A DNA stretch of 50,105 nt from an uncultured Eubacteriales bacterium (GCA_949283375.1 CASDSM010000015.1:1-50105); one strand, 5' to 3'; shown: positions 11,235 to 18,825, counted from the stretch's first letter. A program made the numbers and translations. The notes: a model not told the origin generated them from the sequence alone.

Positions 11235-11648
11235 TCAGCTGTGGCAGTCCCCGCCGTGGCAGCCCTCGTGCGACCCGTGATGGCCGCAGGTGTGGCCCTC
11301 CTCGTGGCCGTGGGCGTGGTGGTCGCAGTTGGCCTCGGCGCTGTAGGTGAGCGTCCCGGCCAGCAGGGCCTCCACCGCCGCGTCCGCGCTGCCGGACACC
11401 CCACCGTAGAGGGCGACGCCCGCCTCTGCCAGCGCGCGCTGCGCCCCGGGGCCGATGCCGCCGCAGATGAGGGCGTCCACACCCTGCCCGGCCAGCAGTC
11501 CGGCCAGCGCGCCGTGGCCGCTGCCGCCGGAGGAGATCACCTTGGAGGAGACTACCGTTCCATCCACCGCCTCATAGAGACGGAACTGCTGCGTATGGCC
11601 AAAATGCTGAAAGATCTGGCCGTTGTCGTAAGTGACTGCGATTTTCAT
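11235..11648 (-). CDS. NifX/NifB-type Fe-Mo cluster-binding family protein with His/Cys-rich tail
   Basis: The first 105 or so residues form the dinitrogenase iron-molybdenum cofactor (NifX/NafY-like) domain, beginning MKIAVTYDNGQIFQHFGHT. In non-nitrogen-fixers these small proteins are thought to carry or protect iron-sulfur clusters; precise function is unknown. The last 30 residues are unusual: about eleven His and four Cys in a glycine-rich stretch (HHAHGHEEGHTCGHHGSHEG), which looks like a metal-binding tail. The ATG at 11648 has GGAAAGGAAG before it; the frame extends to 11684 without a start signal. Pairing with superoxide reductase suggests metal or redox stress handling, which is inference. 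The promoter is at 11750-11778. Confidence 0.85.
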   Translation of the reverse strand: MKIAVTYDNGQIFQHFGHTQQFRLYEAVDGTVVSSKVISSGGSGHGALAGLLAGQGVDALICGGIGPGAQRALAEAGVALYGGVSGSADAAVEALLAGTLTYSAEANCDHHAHGHEEGHTCGHHGSHEGCHGGDCHS

Positions 11649-11749
11649 AAGAGATGCTTCCTTTCCAACCGGCCGGCACGGCATCGCATCGCCGCGCCGG
11701 AGCCTGCCCGGAGCCTGCCGTGCGGGCCGCTGGCCGGGGTTCTGCCCTC

Positions 11750-11778
11750 ATTATAGTGCGCATCCGGTCGGGTGGCAA
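11750..11778 (-). promoter_or_regulatory. promoter of the NifX-like / superoxide reductase pair
   Basis: Minus strand TTGCCA (11773-11778), 17 nt spacer, TATAAT (11750-11755), about 100 nt before the NifX-like start codon. The rest of the 378-bp gap to rpsF (11649-12026) holds the rpsF promoter and leader; nothing else is evident. Confidence 0.75.
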
Positions 11779-11914
11779 GCTCTCAGGGCATCAGGGCCGC
11801 CGCCCTGCGGATAGTATGACGCCATCGGAGGAGGAACATACGGCCGGAAGCGCCCTCTGCAGCGCAAAAGAGGGGACTGCGTGGGATATTTTTTGAAAAA
11901 CAGGCGGTTTTTCC

Positions 11915-11942
11915 TTGACAAGCGCGGCAAATCTGATAGAAT
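11915..11942 (+). promoter_or_regulatory. promoter of the rpsF-ssb-rpsR operon
   Basis: TTGACA (11915-11920), 16 nt, TAGAAT (11937-11942), about 85 nt before rpsF. An A/T-rich tract with TTTTTTGAAAAA lies just upstream, as in strong promoters of translation genes. Confidence 0.8.
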
Positions 11943-11979
11943 AAAACAGCACGGCCTCTCACGGGGCCGGACTTCTCTT

Positions 11980-12001
11980 GCCCTTACCGGCAGGTAAGGG
12001 C
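11980..12001 (+). promoter_or_regulatory. rpsF leader hairpin, candidate S6:S18 autoregulatory element
   Basis: An 8-bp stem, GCCCTTAC with GTAAGGGC, closes a loop reading CGGCAG, so a CCG trinucleotide sits at the stem-loop border shortly before the ribosome binding site. Bacterial rpsF leaders carry a hairpin with a CCG element bound by the S6:S18 dimer, which represses the operon. The position and CCG fit, but the full consensus was not checked. Confidence 0.5.
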
Positions 12002-12026
12002 CATTTGTCCATAAGGAGGTGCAAAT

Positions 12027-12323
12027 ATGGCAAAGGTTTCCGGTAAGTATGAGGCGATGTATATCCTCGACGCCGCTCTGGCGGAGGACGCCGTCGCCGC
12101 GCTGGTGGAAAAGTTCAAGTCTCTGGTGGAGCAGAACGGCACCCTCAGCGAGGTCAACGAGTGGGGCAAGCGCCGCCTGGCCTATCCCATTGATCACAAG
12201 AACGAGGGCTACTATGTGCTCATGACCTTCGAGTCCGCTCCCGCTTTCCCGGCGGAGCTGGCGCGTAACTTCCGTATCACGGACGGCGTCATCCGCTCCA
12301 TGGTCGTGGATCTGGGCGAGTGA
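12027..12323 (+). CDS. rpsF: 30S ribosomal protein S6
   Basis: Ribosomal protein S6, which pairs with S18 on the platform of the small subunit. The 98 residues show the typical start KYEAMYILDA and the central WGKRRLAYPIDHKNEGYYV. First gene of the rpsF-ssb-rpsR operon, the standard bacterial order. AAGGAGG precedes the ATG by 7 nt. Expression is probably fed back through the leader hairpin. Confidence 0.98.
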   Translation: MAKVSGKYEAMYILDAALAEDAVAALVEKFKSLVEQNGTLSEVNEWGKRRLAYPIDHKNEGYYVLMTFESAPAFPAELARNFRITDGVIRSMVVDLGE

Positions 12324-12336
12324 GGGAGGCTCTGGC

Positions 12337-12828
12337 ATGCTCAATCGCATCATTCTCATGGGCCGTCTGACCCGTGATCCCGAGCTGCGCCGCACCCAGT
12401 CGGGCACGGCGGTGGCGTCCTTCTCGCTGGCGGTGGACCGCGACTTTGCGGACAAGGCCACGGGCAACCGCCCGACCGACTTCATCGACATCGTCGCATG
12501 GAGGAACACGGCGGAGTTTGTCAGCCGGTATTTCTCCAAGGGCCGCATGGCCGTGGTGGAGGGCCGCCTGCAGATCCGCGACTGGCAGGACCGCGACGGC
12601 AACCGTCGCCGCAGCGCCGAGGTGGTGGCGGATAACATCTACTTCGGCGACTCCAAGCGCGACGGCGACGGCGGCGGCCGCTCGAACTACGCCCCCCAGG
12701 CCGGCGGCAGCTATGCCCCGCAAGGCGGCGGCTACAGCCCGGCGGCACAGAGCAGCTATGCTCCCGGTCCGGCGGCGGTCTCCGAGTTTTCGGAGCTGAG
12801 TGACGACGACGGCGAACTGCCGTTCTGA
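12337..12828 (+). CDS. ssb: single-stranded DNA-binding protein
   Basis: Binds and protects single-stranded DNA in replication, recombination and repair. The 163 residues contain an OB-fold of about 110 residues, starting MLNRIILMGRLTRDPELR. A Gly/Ser/Tyr/Pro-rich linker follows, then the acidic partner-binding tail DDDGELPF. Length and tail are normal for a tetrameric SSB. It lies 13 bp after rpsF with GGGAGG before the ATG, so it is co-transcribed and links SSB supply to translation capacity. Confidence 0.98.
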   Translation: MLNRIILMGRLTRDPELRRTQSGTAVASFSLAVDRDFADKATGNRPTDFIDIVAWRNTAEFVSRYFSKGRMAVVEGRLQIRDWQDRDGNRRRSAEVVADNIYFGDSKRDGDGGGRSNYAPQAGGSYAPQGGGYSPAAQSSYAPGPAAVSEFSELSDDDGELPF

Positions 12829-12879
12829 ACGGACGCGGGCTGACGCCCCGTCCCATCTCAAGGAAAGGAGACTTTTTCC

Positions 12880-13113
12880 ATGGCTTTTGACAAATCGCGC
12901 AGCCGCAAGCGCAGAAAGGTCTGCGCCTTCTGCGTGGATAAGGTCGAGCAGATCGACTATAAGGATACCGGCAAGCTGCGCCGCTATCTGTCCGAGCGGG
13001 GCAAGATCCTCCCCCGCCGCACCACCGGCACCTGCGCCATGCATCAGCGCCAGCTCACCGTGGCCATCAAGCGTGCCCGTCAGGTGGCCCTGCTGCCCTA
13101 TGTGAACGACTGA
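12880..13113 (+). CDS. rpsR: 30S ribosomal protein S18
   Basis: Ribosomal protein S18 of the small subunit platform. The 77 residues include the signature [19 protein letters not shown] and end in a basic helix with RQVALLPYV. The two Cys near residues 16 and 19 mark the C+ (potentially zinc-binding) paralogue type. Last gene of the operon, with AGGAAAGGAG before the ATG, and followed by a strong terminator. Confidence 0.98.
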   Translation: MAFDKSRSRKRRKVCAFCVDKVEQIDYKDTGKLRRYLSERGKILPRRTTGTCAMHQRQLTVAIKRARQVALLPYVND

Positions 13114-13136
13114 CCGTACAGCACCGGTCAATCAGA

Positions 13137-13167
13137 AAAGCCCGCGGAAGCGCTTCCGCGGGCTTTT
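13137..13167 (+). terminator. terminator of the rpsF operon
   Basis: A nearly perfect 31-nt palindrome with arms AAAAGCCCGCGGAAG and its complement, ending in TTTT, lies 24 nt after rpsR. Confidence 0.9.
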
Positions 13168-13215
13168 GTCTATCCAATTTTCGACAGCCTGGCGTGTCGG
13201 GCTTTGCCGATATGC

Positions 13216-13254
13216 AAAGCCGCGGAGGAGTTGCAATGTTCCCCCGCGGCTTTT
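13216..13254 (-). terminator. terminator downstream of the 13317-13853 membrane protein gene
   Basis: Arms AAAGCCGCGG / CCGCGGCTTT around a 19-nt loop. It is flanked by A and T on either side and so may work in both directions, but it is placed to end the minus-strand gene. Confidence 0.6.
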
Positions 13255-13316
13255 CTGTTCAGACTGATGTTGTACCTTCGGCCTGCACCGGGCCGCGCGG
13301 GCGGGATGCGGCGGCC

Positions 13317-13853
13317 TCAGCGGATGCGGACGAAGGATCTGCCGTTGTCCGTCAGGACGCCGATCTTCTCCCCGCCGGCGCTGTACACGTCGTTGTCAAA
13401 CACATAGACGGTGTTGCCGTTCTCATCCACCATCTCCCGCGGACCCACGAGCTTCCAGACAAAGCCGAGGAAAAAGATGCCGGCCTTGACCGCGATGCCC
13501 ATGCCGGAGATCACCATGCTGATGATGCAGCGGTCCTTGAGCATGGGCGGGCACTTGGCCAGCGTGGTCCAGTAGAGCAGGATGCCGATCGCCAGGCAAA
13601 TCGCGCCGCCGGTCAGATAGAGGAAAACAGAGCCGATGCCGCTCACGTCCTCCGCCAGCTGGGGGACGAACAGAGAGGCGATGGGAATGAGGATCAGGAG
13701 GACGCCCGCCAGCGTGAGGTCAAGCGCCAGGTACGCCTTGACGCGGCCATAGACGCCGAAGGCCCTGTAGAGACCGGTGACGGCGCTCTCCTGAAATGCG
13801 CAGATGATACAGAGCACCGCAAAGATAATCAAAAGAATCGTCAGAAAAACCAT
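13317..13853 (-). CDS. hypothetical membrane protein
   Basis: I do not recognise a named family. The 178-residue product has about four hydrophobic segments: residues 1-20, 42-64, 75-95 and 108-133. They are separated by short polar loops. A soluble C-terminal tail of about 40 residues follows (VDENGNTVYVFDNDVYSAGGE) and looks like a small beta unit. It is monocistronic, with its own promoter at 13905-13934, a GGAGG sequence before the ATG and a terminator. Base composition matches its neighbours, so it seems to be native. No function can be inferred from context. Confidence 0.8.
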   Translation of the reverse strand: MVFLTILLIIFAVLCIICAFQESAVTGLYRAFGVYGRVKAYLALDLTLAGVLLILIPIASLFVPQLAEDVSGIGSVFLYLTGGAICLAIGILLYWTTLAKCPPMLKDRCIISMVISGMGIAVKAGIFFLGFVWKLVGPREMVDENGNTVYVFDNDVYSAGGEKIGVLTDNGRSFVRIR

Positions 13854-13904
13854 AGTAATAACCTCCTCCTTCTCTCTTTAAGCGGACTCCAGCCGCTTTC
13901 GGCC

Positions 13905-13934
13905 ATGATAGGACAGGAGAAGAAAGGCTGTCAA
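13905..13934 (-). promoter_or_regulatory. promoter of the 13317-13853 membrane protein gene
   Basis: Minus strand TTGACA (13929-13934), 18 nt, TATCAT (13905-13910), about 50 nt before the start codon. Confidence 0.7.
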
Positions 13935-14031
13935 GTGTGGATGATTCGAAAATCGAAGCAGGGGAAGAAAAACAGCCTTTTTGCTGGCAGAAACAGGGCA
14001 TAAAACAGGAGGTATTTCGTGCCAATGTGAA

Positions 14032-14067
14032 ATAAAAACTGCAATTTGGAAAAAATGAAGTTTTTAT
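14032..14067. other. AT-rich inverted repeat downstream of prfC
   Basis: Nine-bp perfect arms ATAAAAACT / AGTTTTTAT lie 18 nt apart in an AT-rich gap. It may be a weak termination signal for prfC, but it has no GC stem. Confidence 0.3.
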
Positions 14068-14126
14068 ATAAAAATCATATGCGGCGGGCTGCCGATAAAA
14101 TCAAATGATATGGTCAGATGGCCGTA

Positions 14127-15725
14127 TTACAGCCGCGCGCCGCCGAACTCGGAGAGGGCGAGGGCCTTGTTCTTGTCGAGCACCCACTGGATGGACCAGG
14201 GGGCGGAGAAGAGCATCAGCCGCTCCCCACGGTAGTCCTCCACGATCTTCACGTCCTGGCCGTCGCCGAGAATGAGCTCATCCATCGGCACGTCGCAGCG
14301 GTCGATCCAGCGGACGTACTCGTAGGGGAGGTTCTCCATCACGAGGTCCACCTTGTATTCATTCTTGAGGCGGTACTCGAAGACGTCGAATTGCAGCGTG
14401 CCCACCACGCCGACGATGACCTCCTCCATGCCGGTGTAGGGGATCTTGAAGATCTGGATGGCGCCCTCCTGGGCGATCTGCTCGGTGCCCTTGATGAACT
14501 GCTTGCGCTTGAGGGTGTCCCTCGGCCGCACGCGGCGGAAGTGCTCCGGGGCAAAGGTGGGGATGGGGTCAAAGCAGAACTTCTGTCCCGGGGCGCAGAC
14601 GGTGTCCCCGATGGAGAAGATGCCGGGGTCGAACACGCCGATGATGTCCCCGGCGTAGGCCTCTTCGATGATCTCCCGCTCGGCGGCCATGAGCTGCTGC
14701 GGCCGCGACAGACGCAGCTTGCGCCCGCCCTGGACGTGGTAGACCTCCCGCTCGGCGTCAAACCGGCCGGAGACCACGCGCAGGAAGGCGATCCGGTCGC
14801 GGTGGGCCTTGTTCATGTTCGCCTGGATCTTGAAGACGAAGGCGGAGAAGGCGCTGTCAAAGGAGTCCACCTCCACATCCCCCGCCAGACGTGGCAGCGG
14901 CGGGGTGGTCATGTGGAGGAACTCCTCCAGAAAGGCCTCGATGCCGAAGCTGTTGAGGGCGGAGCCGAAGAACACCGGCGAGAGCTTGCCCGCGCGCACC
15001 GCCTCCAGGTCGAGCTCCTCACCCGCCCCGTCGAGCAGCTCCAGCTCGTCGCGCAGCTGGGAGAGGTGCCCCTCGCCGATCACGCCGGGGAGGTCGGGGT
15101 CGTCCACGGAGAAGGTCTGCGCCACGGCGGCCTTCGCGCTGCCCTGGGCGATGAAGTGCAGCACCTGCCGCCGCTGGCGGTCATAGACGCCCTGGAAGTC
15201 CCGGCCGCAGCCGATGGGCCAGTTGACCGGACAGGTGTCAATCCCCAGCTCGTGCTCGATCTCCTCGCACAGGTCGAAGGGGTCGCGGGCCTCGCGGTCC
15301 ATCTTGTTGATGAAGGTGAAGATGGGGATGCCGCGCATCGCGCACACCCGGAAGAGCTTGCGCGTCTGCGCCTCGACGCCCTTGGCCGCGTCGATCACCA
15401 TCACGGCGGAGTCGGCGGCCATCAGGGTGCGGTAGGTGTCCTCCGAGAAGTCCTGGTGGCCCGGCGTGTCCAGGATATTGATGCAGAAGCCCTGATACTG
15501 AAACTGCATCACCGAGCTGGTCACCGAGATACCGCGCTGCTTCTCAATCTCCATCCAGTCGGAGGTGGCGGCGCGGGCGTTGCGCTTGCCCTTGACCACG
15601 CCCGCCTGGTTGATCGCCCCGCCGTAGAGCAGGAACTTCTCCGTCAGCGTGGTCTTGCCGGCGTCGGGGTGCGAGATGATGGCAAAGGTGCGGCGGCGGC
15701 TGATTTCGGCCTGATAGTTGGACAT
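14127..15725 (-). CDS. prfC: peptide chain release factor 3
   Basis: Translational GTPase that removes RF1/RF2 from the ribosome after termination and contributes to quality control of mismatched translation. The 532 residues contain G1 SHPDAGKTT near 18, G2 in RGISVTSSV, G3 DTPGHQDF near 85 and NKMD near 139. Domains II and III follow, in which FFGSALNSFG and PSFAPEHF-like motifs typical of RF3 separate it from EF-G; the closely related TypA and LepA lack these. GGAGG lies upstream of the ATG. It stands alone, divergent from the decarboxylase gene, with its own promoter. Confidence 0.96.
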   Translation of the reverse strand: MSNYQAEISRRRTFAIISHPDAGKTTLTEKFLLYGGAINQAGVVKGKRNARAATSDWMEIEKQRGISVTSSVMQFQYQGFCINILDTPGHQDFSEDTYRTLMAADSAVMVIDAAKGVEAQTRKLFRVCAMRGIPIFTFINKMDREARDPFDLCEEIEHELGIDTCPVNWPIGCGRDFQGVYDRQRRQVLHFIAQGSAKAAVAQTFSVDDPDLPGVIGEGHLSQLRDELELLDGAGEELDLEAVRAGKLSPVFFGSALNSFGIEAFLEEFLHMTTPPLPRLAGDVEVDSFDSAFSAFVFKIQANMNKAHRDRIAFLRVVSGRFDAEREVYHVQGGRKLRLSRPQQLMAAEREIIEEAYAGDIIGVFDPGIFSIGDTVCAPGQKFCFDPIPTFAPEHFRRVRPRDTLKRKQFIKGTEQIAQEGAIQIFKIPYTGMEEVIVGVVGTLQFDVFEYRLKNEYKVDLVMENLPYEYVRWIDRCDVPMDELILGDGQDVKIVEDYRGERLMLFSAPWSIQWVLDKNKALALSEFGGARL

Positions 15726-15807
15726 CGCAGATATACCTCCCCAAACGGGCCAGACGGCGTCGCGCGCCGCGGCGGTTCAATCATGTCCGGTAAAGTCACA
15801 GTTACTC

Positions 15808-15836
15808 ATTATATCGGCCGGAGGGCGAAAAAGCAA
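15808..15836 (-). promoter_or_regulatory. promoter of prfC
   Basis: Minus strand TTGCTT (15831-15836), 17 nt, TATAAT (15808-15813), about 80 nt before the prfC start. Confidence 0.7.
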
Positions 15837-15871
15837 GAGAGACTCCGCCCACCGGCGCTGTCCCGGCAAAA

Positions 15872-15893
15872 TTTCGCCTTTCGAAAGGCGAAA
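15872..15893. repeat. 22-bp perfect palindrome TTTCGCCTTTC/GAAAGGCGAAA
   Basis: A perfect palindrome in the divergent gap between prfC and the decarboxylase gene, upstream of both promoters' -35 boxes. A shortened version recurs at 17511-17530 (TTTCGCCGCGAAAGGCGAAA). It could be a dispersed hairpin repeat or an operator; its location outside either transcript argues against a terminator role. Confidence 0.5.
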
Positions 15894-15907
15894 AGCGAGA
15901 ATCACTC

Positions 15908-15936
15908 TTGCATATAAAGTCGAAAAACGCTACTAT
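15908..15936 (+). promoter_or_regulatory. promoter of the diaminopimelate decarboxylase-like gene
   Basis: TTGCAT (15908-15913), 17 nt, TACTAT (15931-15936). The roughly 80-nt leader holds a hairpin with CTCCCGGC/GCCGGGAG arms at 15960-15996. It is far too short for a lysine riboswitch. Confidence 0.65.
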
Positions 15937-16020
15937 GTAGAAGAGACAGTTCAAGCATGCTCCCGGCCGCCGTCCCGTGTTGCGGCCTGCCGGGAGAGCG
16001 ATAGAAGGAGCGAACCACCG

Positions 16021-17280
16021 ATGCAGAAAGTACCGTTTGTCACCCTGCCCCAGCTCCGGGAGATTCGGGAGAGCTACCCGACGCCTTTCCATATCTACGA
16101 CGAGGCGGGCATCCGCCGCACGGCCCGCGACGTCAACCGCGCCTTTGCCTGGAATCCCGGCTTCCGGGAGTATTTTGCCGTCAAGGCCACCCCCACCCCC
16201 GGCATCCTGAAGATCCTGCGCGAGGAGGGCTGCGGCGTGGACTGCTCCAGCCTGACCGAGCTGATGATGAGCGACCGCTGCGGCTTTGCCGGTGGGGAGA
16301 TCATGTTCTCCGCCAACGAGACCCCGGCGGAGGAGTACGTCCTCGCGGCCAGGCTGGGCGGGACCATCAACCTGGACGACATCACCCATGTGGACTTCCT
16401 CGAGCGCACCCTGGGCTATATCCCCGAGCGCATCTCCTGCCGGTATAACCCCGGCGGGGTCTTCCAGCTCGGCGAGAGCAAGGAGGGCTTCCAGGTGATG
16501 GACAATCCGGGCGATGCGAAGTACGGCATGACCCGCCCCCAGCTCTTTGAGGCCTACCGGATGCTCAAGGCGAAGGGGGCGAAGGAGTTCGGCATCCACG
16601 CCTTCCTCGCCTCCAACACCCTCTCCAACGACTACTATCCCGCCCTGGCCGGGCAGCTCTTCGAGCTGGCGGTGGACCTGCAGCGGGAGACCGGCTGCCA
16701 CGTCTGCTTTATCAACCTCTCCGGCGGCGTCGGCGTGGACTACCGCCCGGACCAGCCGGCCAACGACATCTTCGCCATCGGCGAGGGGGTGCGCCGCGCC
16801 TATGAGCGGGTGCTCGTCCCTGCCGGGATGGGGGATGTGGCGATCTACACCGAGATGGGCCGCTTCATGCTCGCCCCGCACGGCCATCTGGTCACCACCG
16901 TCCTGCACGAGAAGCACACCTACAAGGAGTATGTCGGCGTGGACGCCTGCGCGGCCAACCTGATGCGCCCGGCGATCTACGGGGCCTATCACCACATCAC
17001 CGTCATGGGCAAGGAGGACCGCCCCTGCGACCACAAGTATGACGTGGTGGGCTCCCTGTGCGAGAACAACGACAAGTTCGCCATCGACCGGATGCTCCCC
17101 GAGATCGACATCGGGGATATCCTCGTCATCCACGACACCGGCGCGCACGGCTTCTCCATGGGCTACAACTACAACGGCCGCCTGCGCTCGGCGGAGCTGC
17201 TGCTGCGCGAGGACGGCTCGGTGGAGCTGATGCGCCGCGCAGAGACCCCGGAGGACTACTTCGCCACCCTGGTCTGGTAA
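16021..17280 (+). CDS. lysA: diaminopimelate decarboxylase-like PLP enzyme
   Basis: Fold-type III pyridoxal-phosphate decarboxylase, most likely converting meso-diaminopimelate to lysine. The 419 residues include the cofactor lysine in YFAVKATP (Lys55), the glycine-rich phosphate-binding SGGVGVDYRP near 238, and a C-terminal beta domain with GSLCENNDKFA supplying the active-site Cys. Where textbook LysA has a HIGS motif, this protein has GIHAFLASNT, as in a known clostridial subgroup annotated as LysA; a related substrate therefore cannot be excluded. The ATG at 16021 follows GAAGGAG. No other lysine-pathway gene adjoins. A terminator ends the unit. Confidence 0.85.
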   Translation: MQKVPFVTLPQLREIRESYPTPFHIYDEAGIRRTARDVNRAFAWNPGFREYFAVKATPTPGILKILREEGCGVDCSSLTELMMSDRCGFAGGEIMFSANETPAEEYVLAARLGGTINLDDITHVDFLERTLGYIPERISCRYNPGGVFQLGESKEGFQVMDNPGDAKYGMTRPQLFEAYRMLKAKGAKEFGIHAFLASNTLSNDYYPALAGQLFELAVDLQRETGCHVCFINLSGGVGVDYRPDQPANDIFAIGEGVRRAYERVLVPAGMGDVAIYTEMGRFMLAPHGHLVTTVLHEKHTYKEYVGVDACAANLMRPAIYGAYHHITVMGKEDRPCDHKYDVVGSLCENNDKFAIDRMLPEIDIGDILVIHDTGAHGFSMGYNYNGRLRSAELLLREDGSVELMRRAETPEDYFATLVW

Positions 17281-17309
17281 TACCCACGCGATCAAAGATA
17301 CGTCGATTT

Positions 17310-17341
17310 CCCCCGGAGACGCCCGTCTCCGGGGGTTTTTT
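17310..17341 (+). terminator. terminator of the diaminopimelate decarboxylase-like gene
   Basis: Arms CCCCCGGAGAC / GTCTCCGGGGG around GCCC, followed by TTTTTT, 30 nt after the stop codon. Confidence 0.92.
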
Positions 17342-17402
17342 GTCCGAAGATATCAAAAGCGGCGACCGGATGGCCGCCGCCTCTGATATGAAAGGAGGAA
17401 AA

Positions 17403-17588
17403 ATGAAAAGAGAGAGTTTGCAATCCCTGCTTGCAAGAATAGAATACCAGTCAGTTGTTACAAAAGTTTGTGAGAAAATGTTACCAAACTATAACGGCAA
17501 AACTTTTTTCTTTCGCCGCGAAAGGCGAAAAAGGGGAAAACGGCAGCCGGGGTGGAGCTGCCGTTCCCAACATTGGAGGATAGAATGA
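17403..17588 (+). CDS. possible small ORF in an AT-rich islet
   Basis: A 61-codon frame with a strong AAAGGAGG 6 nt before its ATG. The product is basic, with MKRESLQSLLARIEYQS at the start and a KTFFFRRERRKRGKRQ stretch, and resembles nothing I know. Codon use lacks the strong third-position GC preference of all neighbours. It lies inside an AT-rich segment (about 17380-17720) with repeated TGTTACAAAAGTT motifs, so it may be a remnant of a mobile element rather than a working gene. Confidence 0.3.
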   Translation: MKRESLQSLLARIEYQSVVTKVCEKMLPNYNGKTFFFRRERRKRGKRQPGWSCRSQHWRIE

Positions 17589-17667
17589 AAAGAAGCTGCT
17601 GTCTCTTGCTGATAATAGCATAGCAGGGAGATGTTACAAAAGTTAGGGTGGAGATATTACAAAAGTA
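17456..17667. repeat. spaced TGTTACAAAAGTT repeats in an AT-rich islet
   Basis: The 13-mer TGTTACAAAAGTT occurs exactly at 17456-17468 and 17632-17644. A looser version (TATTACAAAAGTA) lies at 17655-17667 and ATGTTACCAAACT near 17478. Spaced short repeats like these are found near the ends of some insertion sequences, for example IS21-like ones, but no transposase remains. The 454-bp gap between the lysA-like gene and tadA otherwise holds only the small ORF. Confidence 0.5.
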
Positions 17668-17734
17668 TGAAAGAGACGCTGATTCAATCGGCAAAATCCG
17701 CCGCTTGGCGGATGGCAATTCATTCAGCGGTTTC

Positions 17735-18196
17735 TTACATTTCCCCCTCCCGGCGCAGCGCGGCAAAAAAGTCCCGCAGCAGCGCCCGGCAGTCCGCCGC
17801 CAGCACTCCGGCGGTGATCTCCGCGCCGGGGGAAAAGCCCTCCAGCTCCAGGTGCAGGCGCGAGCCGCAACAGCCGGCCGCCGGGTCGTCCGCCCCGTAG
17901 ACCACCCGGCCCAGCCGGGCGTTCCAGATGGCCCCGGCGCACATCGGGCAGGGCTCCAGGGTGACGTAGAGCGCGCAGTCGTGCAGCCGCCAGCGCCCCA
18001 GCGTCCGGCAGGCGTCGCGGATGGCCTCCACCTCCGCGTGGGCGGTGGCGTCCCGGTCCGCCTCGCGGCGGTTGCGGCCCCGCCCGACCACCACGCCGTC
18101 GCGGACGACGACGCAGCCCACCGGCACGTCGCCGCCCTCCTCTGCCTCGCGGGCGAGGGCGAGGGCGAGGGACATATATTGCTCGTCTGCCGTCAT
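17735..18196 (-). CDS. tadA: tRNA-specific adenosine deaminase
   Basis: Deaminates A34 of tRNA-Arg(ACG) to inosine, allowing wobble decoding of arginine codons. The 153 residues show the zinc deaminase signature: HAE at residues 53-55 (His ligand and catalytic Glu) and PCPMC at 82-86 (two Cys ligands). The family features GAIWNARLG and a C-terminal helix are present. I chose the ATG at 18196 because AGGAGG lies 7 nt upstream; a longer frame to 18247 lacks a site. Divergent from mntP with only a 64-bp gap, in which both promoters must lie. Confidence 0.95.
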   Translation of the reverse strand: MTADEQYMSLALALAREAEEGGDVPVGCVVVRDGVVVGRGRNRREADRDATAHAEVEAIRDACRTLGRWRLHDCALYVTLEPCPMCAGAIWNARLGRVVYGADDPAAGCCGSRLHLELEGFSPGAEITAGVLAADCRALLRDFFAALRREGEM

Positions 18197-18260
18197 AGCG
18201 GTGCCTCCTGTCCTACAAGCGCTCCCGGCGGCATAGGATAGCGCCAAAGGGGGCGGGGAG

Positions 18261-18809
18261 ATGGGTTCTGTGTGGCTGCTGGCGCTCAGCCTGGCGGTGG
18301 ACGCCTTTGCCGCCGCGGTCTGCTGCGGCGTACAATGCCGCGCTGCGCCCGCGCGCGGCGCGGGAAAGATCGGGCTGTGGTTCGGTGGCTTTCAGGCGGG
18401 GATGACCCTCGCCGGCGGCCTCTTTGGGACCCTGCTCAGCCGCAGCCTCTACCGGGCGGGGGCGGTGCTCTCCTTCGGCCTGCTCGCCTGGCTGGGGATG
18501 CGGATGGTGATCGAGAGCTTCTTCCCCACAGGGGAGCAGGGGGAGGCGGGACCTCCCGACCTGACGGCGGCCACCCTCGCCCCGATGGCCCTCGCGACCA
18601 GCTTGGACGCCCTGGCGGCGGGGGTCTCACTCGGCTATCTGGAGGGGGAGCTGTTCCGCTCCGCCGTGGTGATCGGCCTGGTCGCCTTTGCCCTCTCCGC
18701 CCTCGGGGCGCTGCTGGGCCGCCGGGTAGGGCAGGGACTCCAGCGGTGGGCGGGCGCGGCGGGCGGCGGGGTGCTGCTCTGGCTCGGCCTGCGGGTGCTG
18801 GCGGGGTGA
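18261..18809 (+). CDS. mntP: putative manganese efflux pump
   Basis: Six-helix membrane protein of the MntP (DUF204) family that exports Mn2+ to prevent toxicity. Of 182 residues, the two halves are related and each has the family's acidic motif: LALSLAVDAFAAAV near 7-20 and MALATSLDALAAGVSLGY near 110-127. Length is normal. GGGGAG immediately precedes the ATG, an unusually short spacing. No yybP-ykoY manganese riboswitch fits in the 64-bp gap upstream, so its control must differ from that of many other mntP genes. Confidence 0.92.
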   Translation: MGSVWLLALSLAVDAFAAAVCCGVQCRAAPARGAGKIGLWFGGFQAGMTLAGGLFGTLLSRSLYRAGAVLSFGLLAWLGMRMVIESFFPTGEQGEAGPPDLTAATLAPMALATSLDALAAGVSLGYLEGELFRSAVVIGLVAFALSALGALLGRRVGQGLQRWAGAAGGGVLLWLGLRVLAG

Positions 18810-18825
18810 TTGCCGGGAAATTGAC

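Noticed and set aside
15937-16020. Lysine riboswitch before the diaminopimelate decarboxylase-like gene
   Set aside because: The leader is only about 80 nt with one hairpin; the lysine riboswitch needs roughly 170 nt and five helices.
18197-18260. Manganese (yybP-ykoY) riboswitch before mntP
   Set aside because: The gap to the divergent tadA gene is 64 bp, too short for the aptamer, and its conserved loops are not visible.
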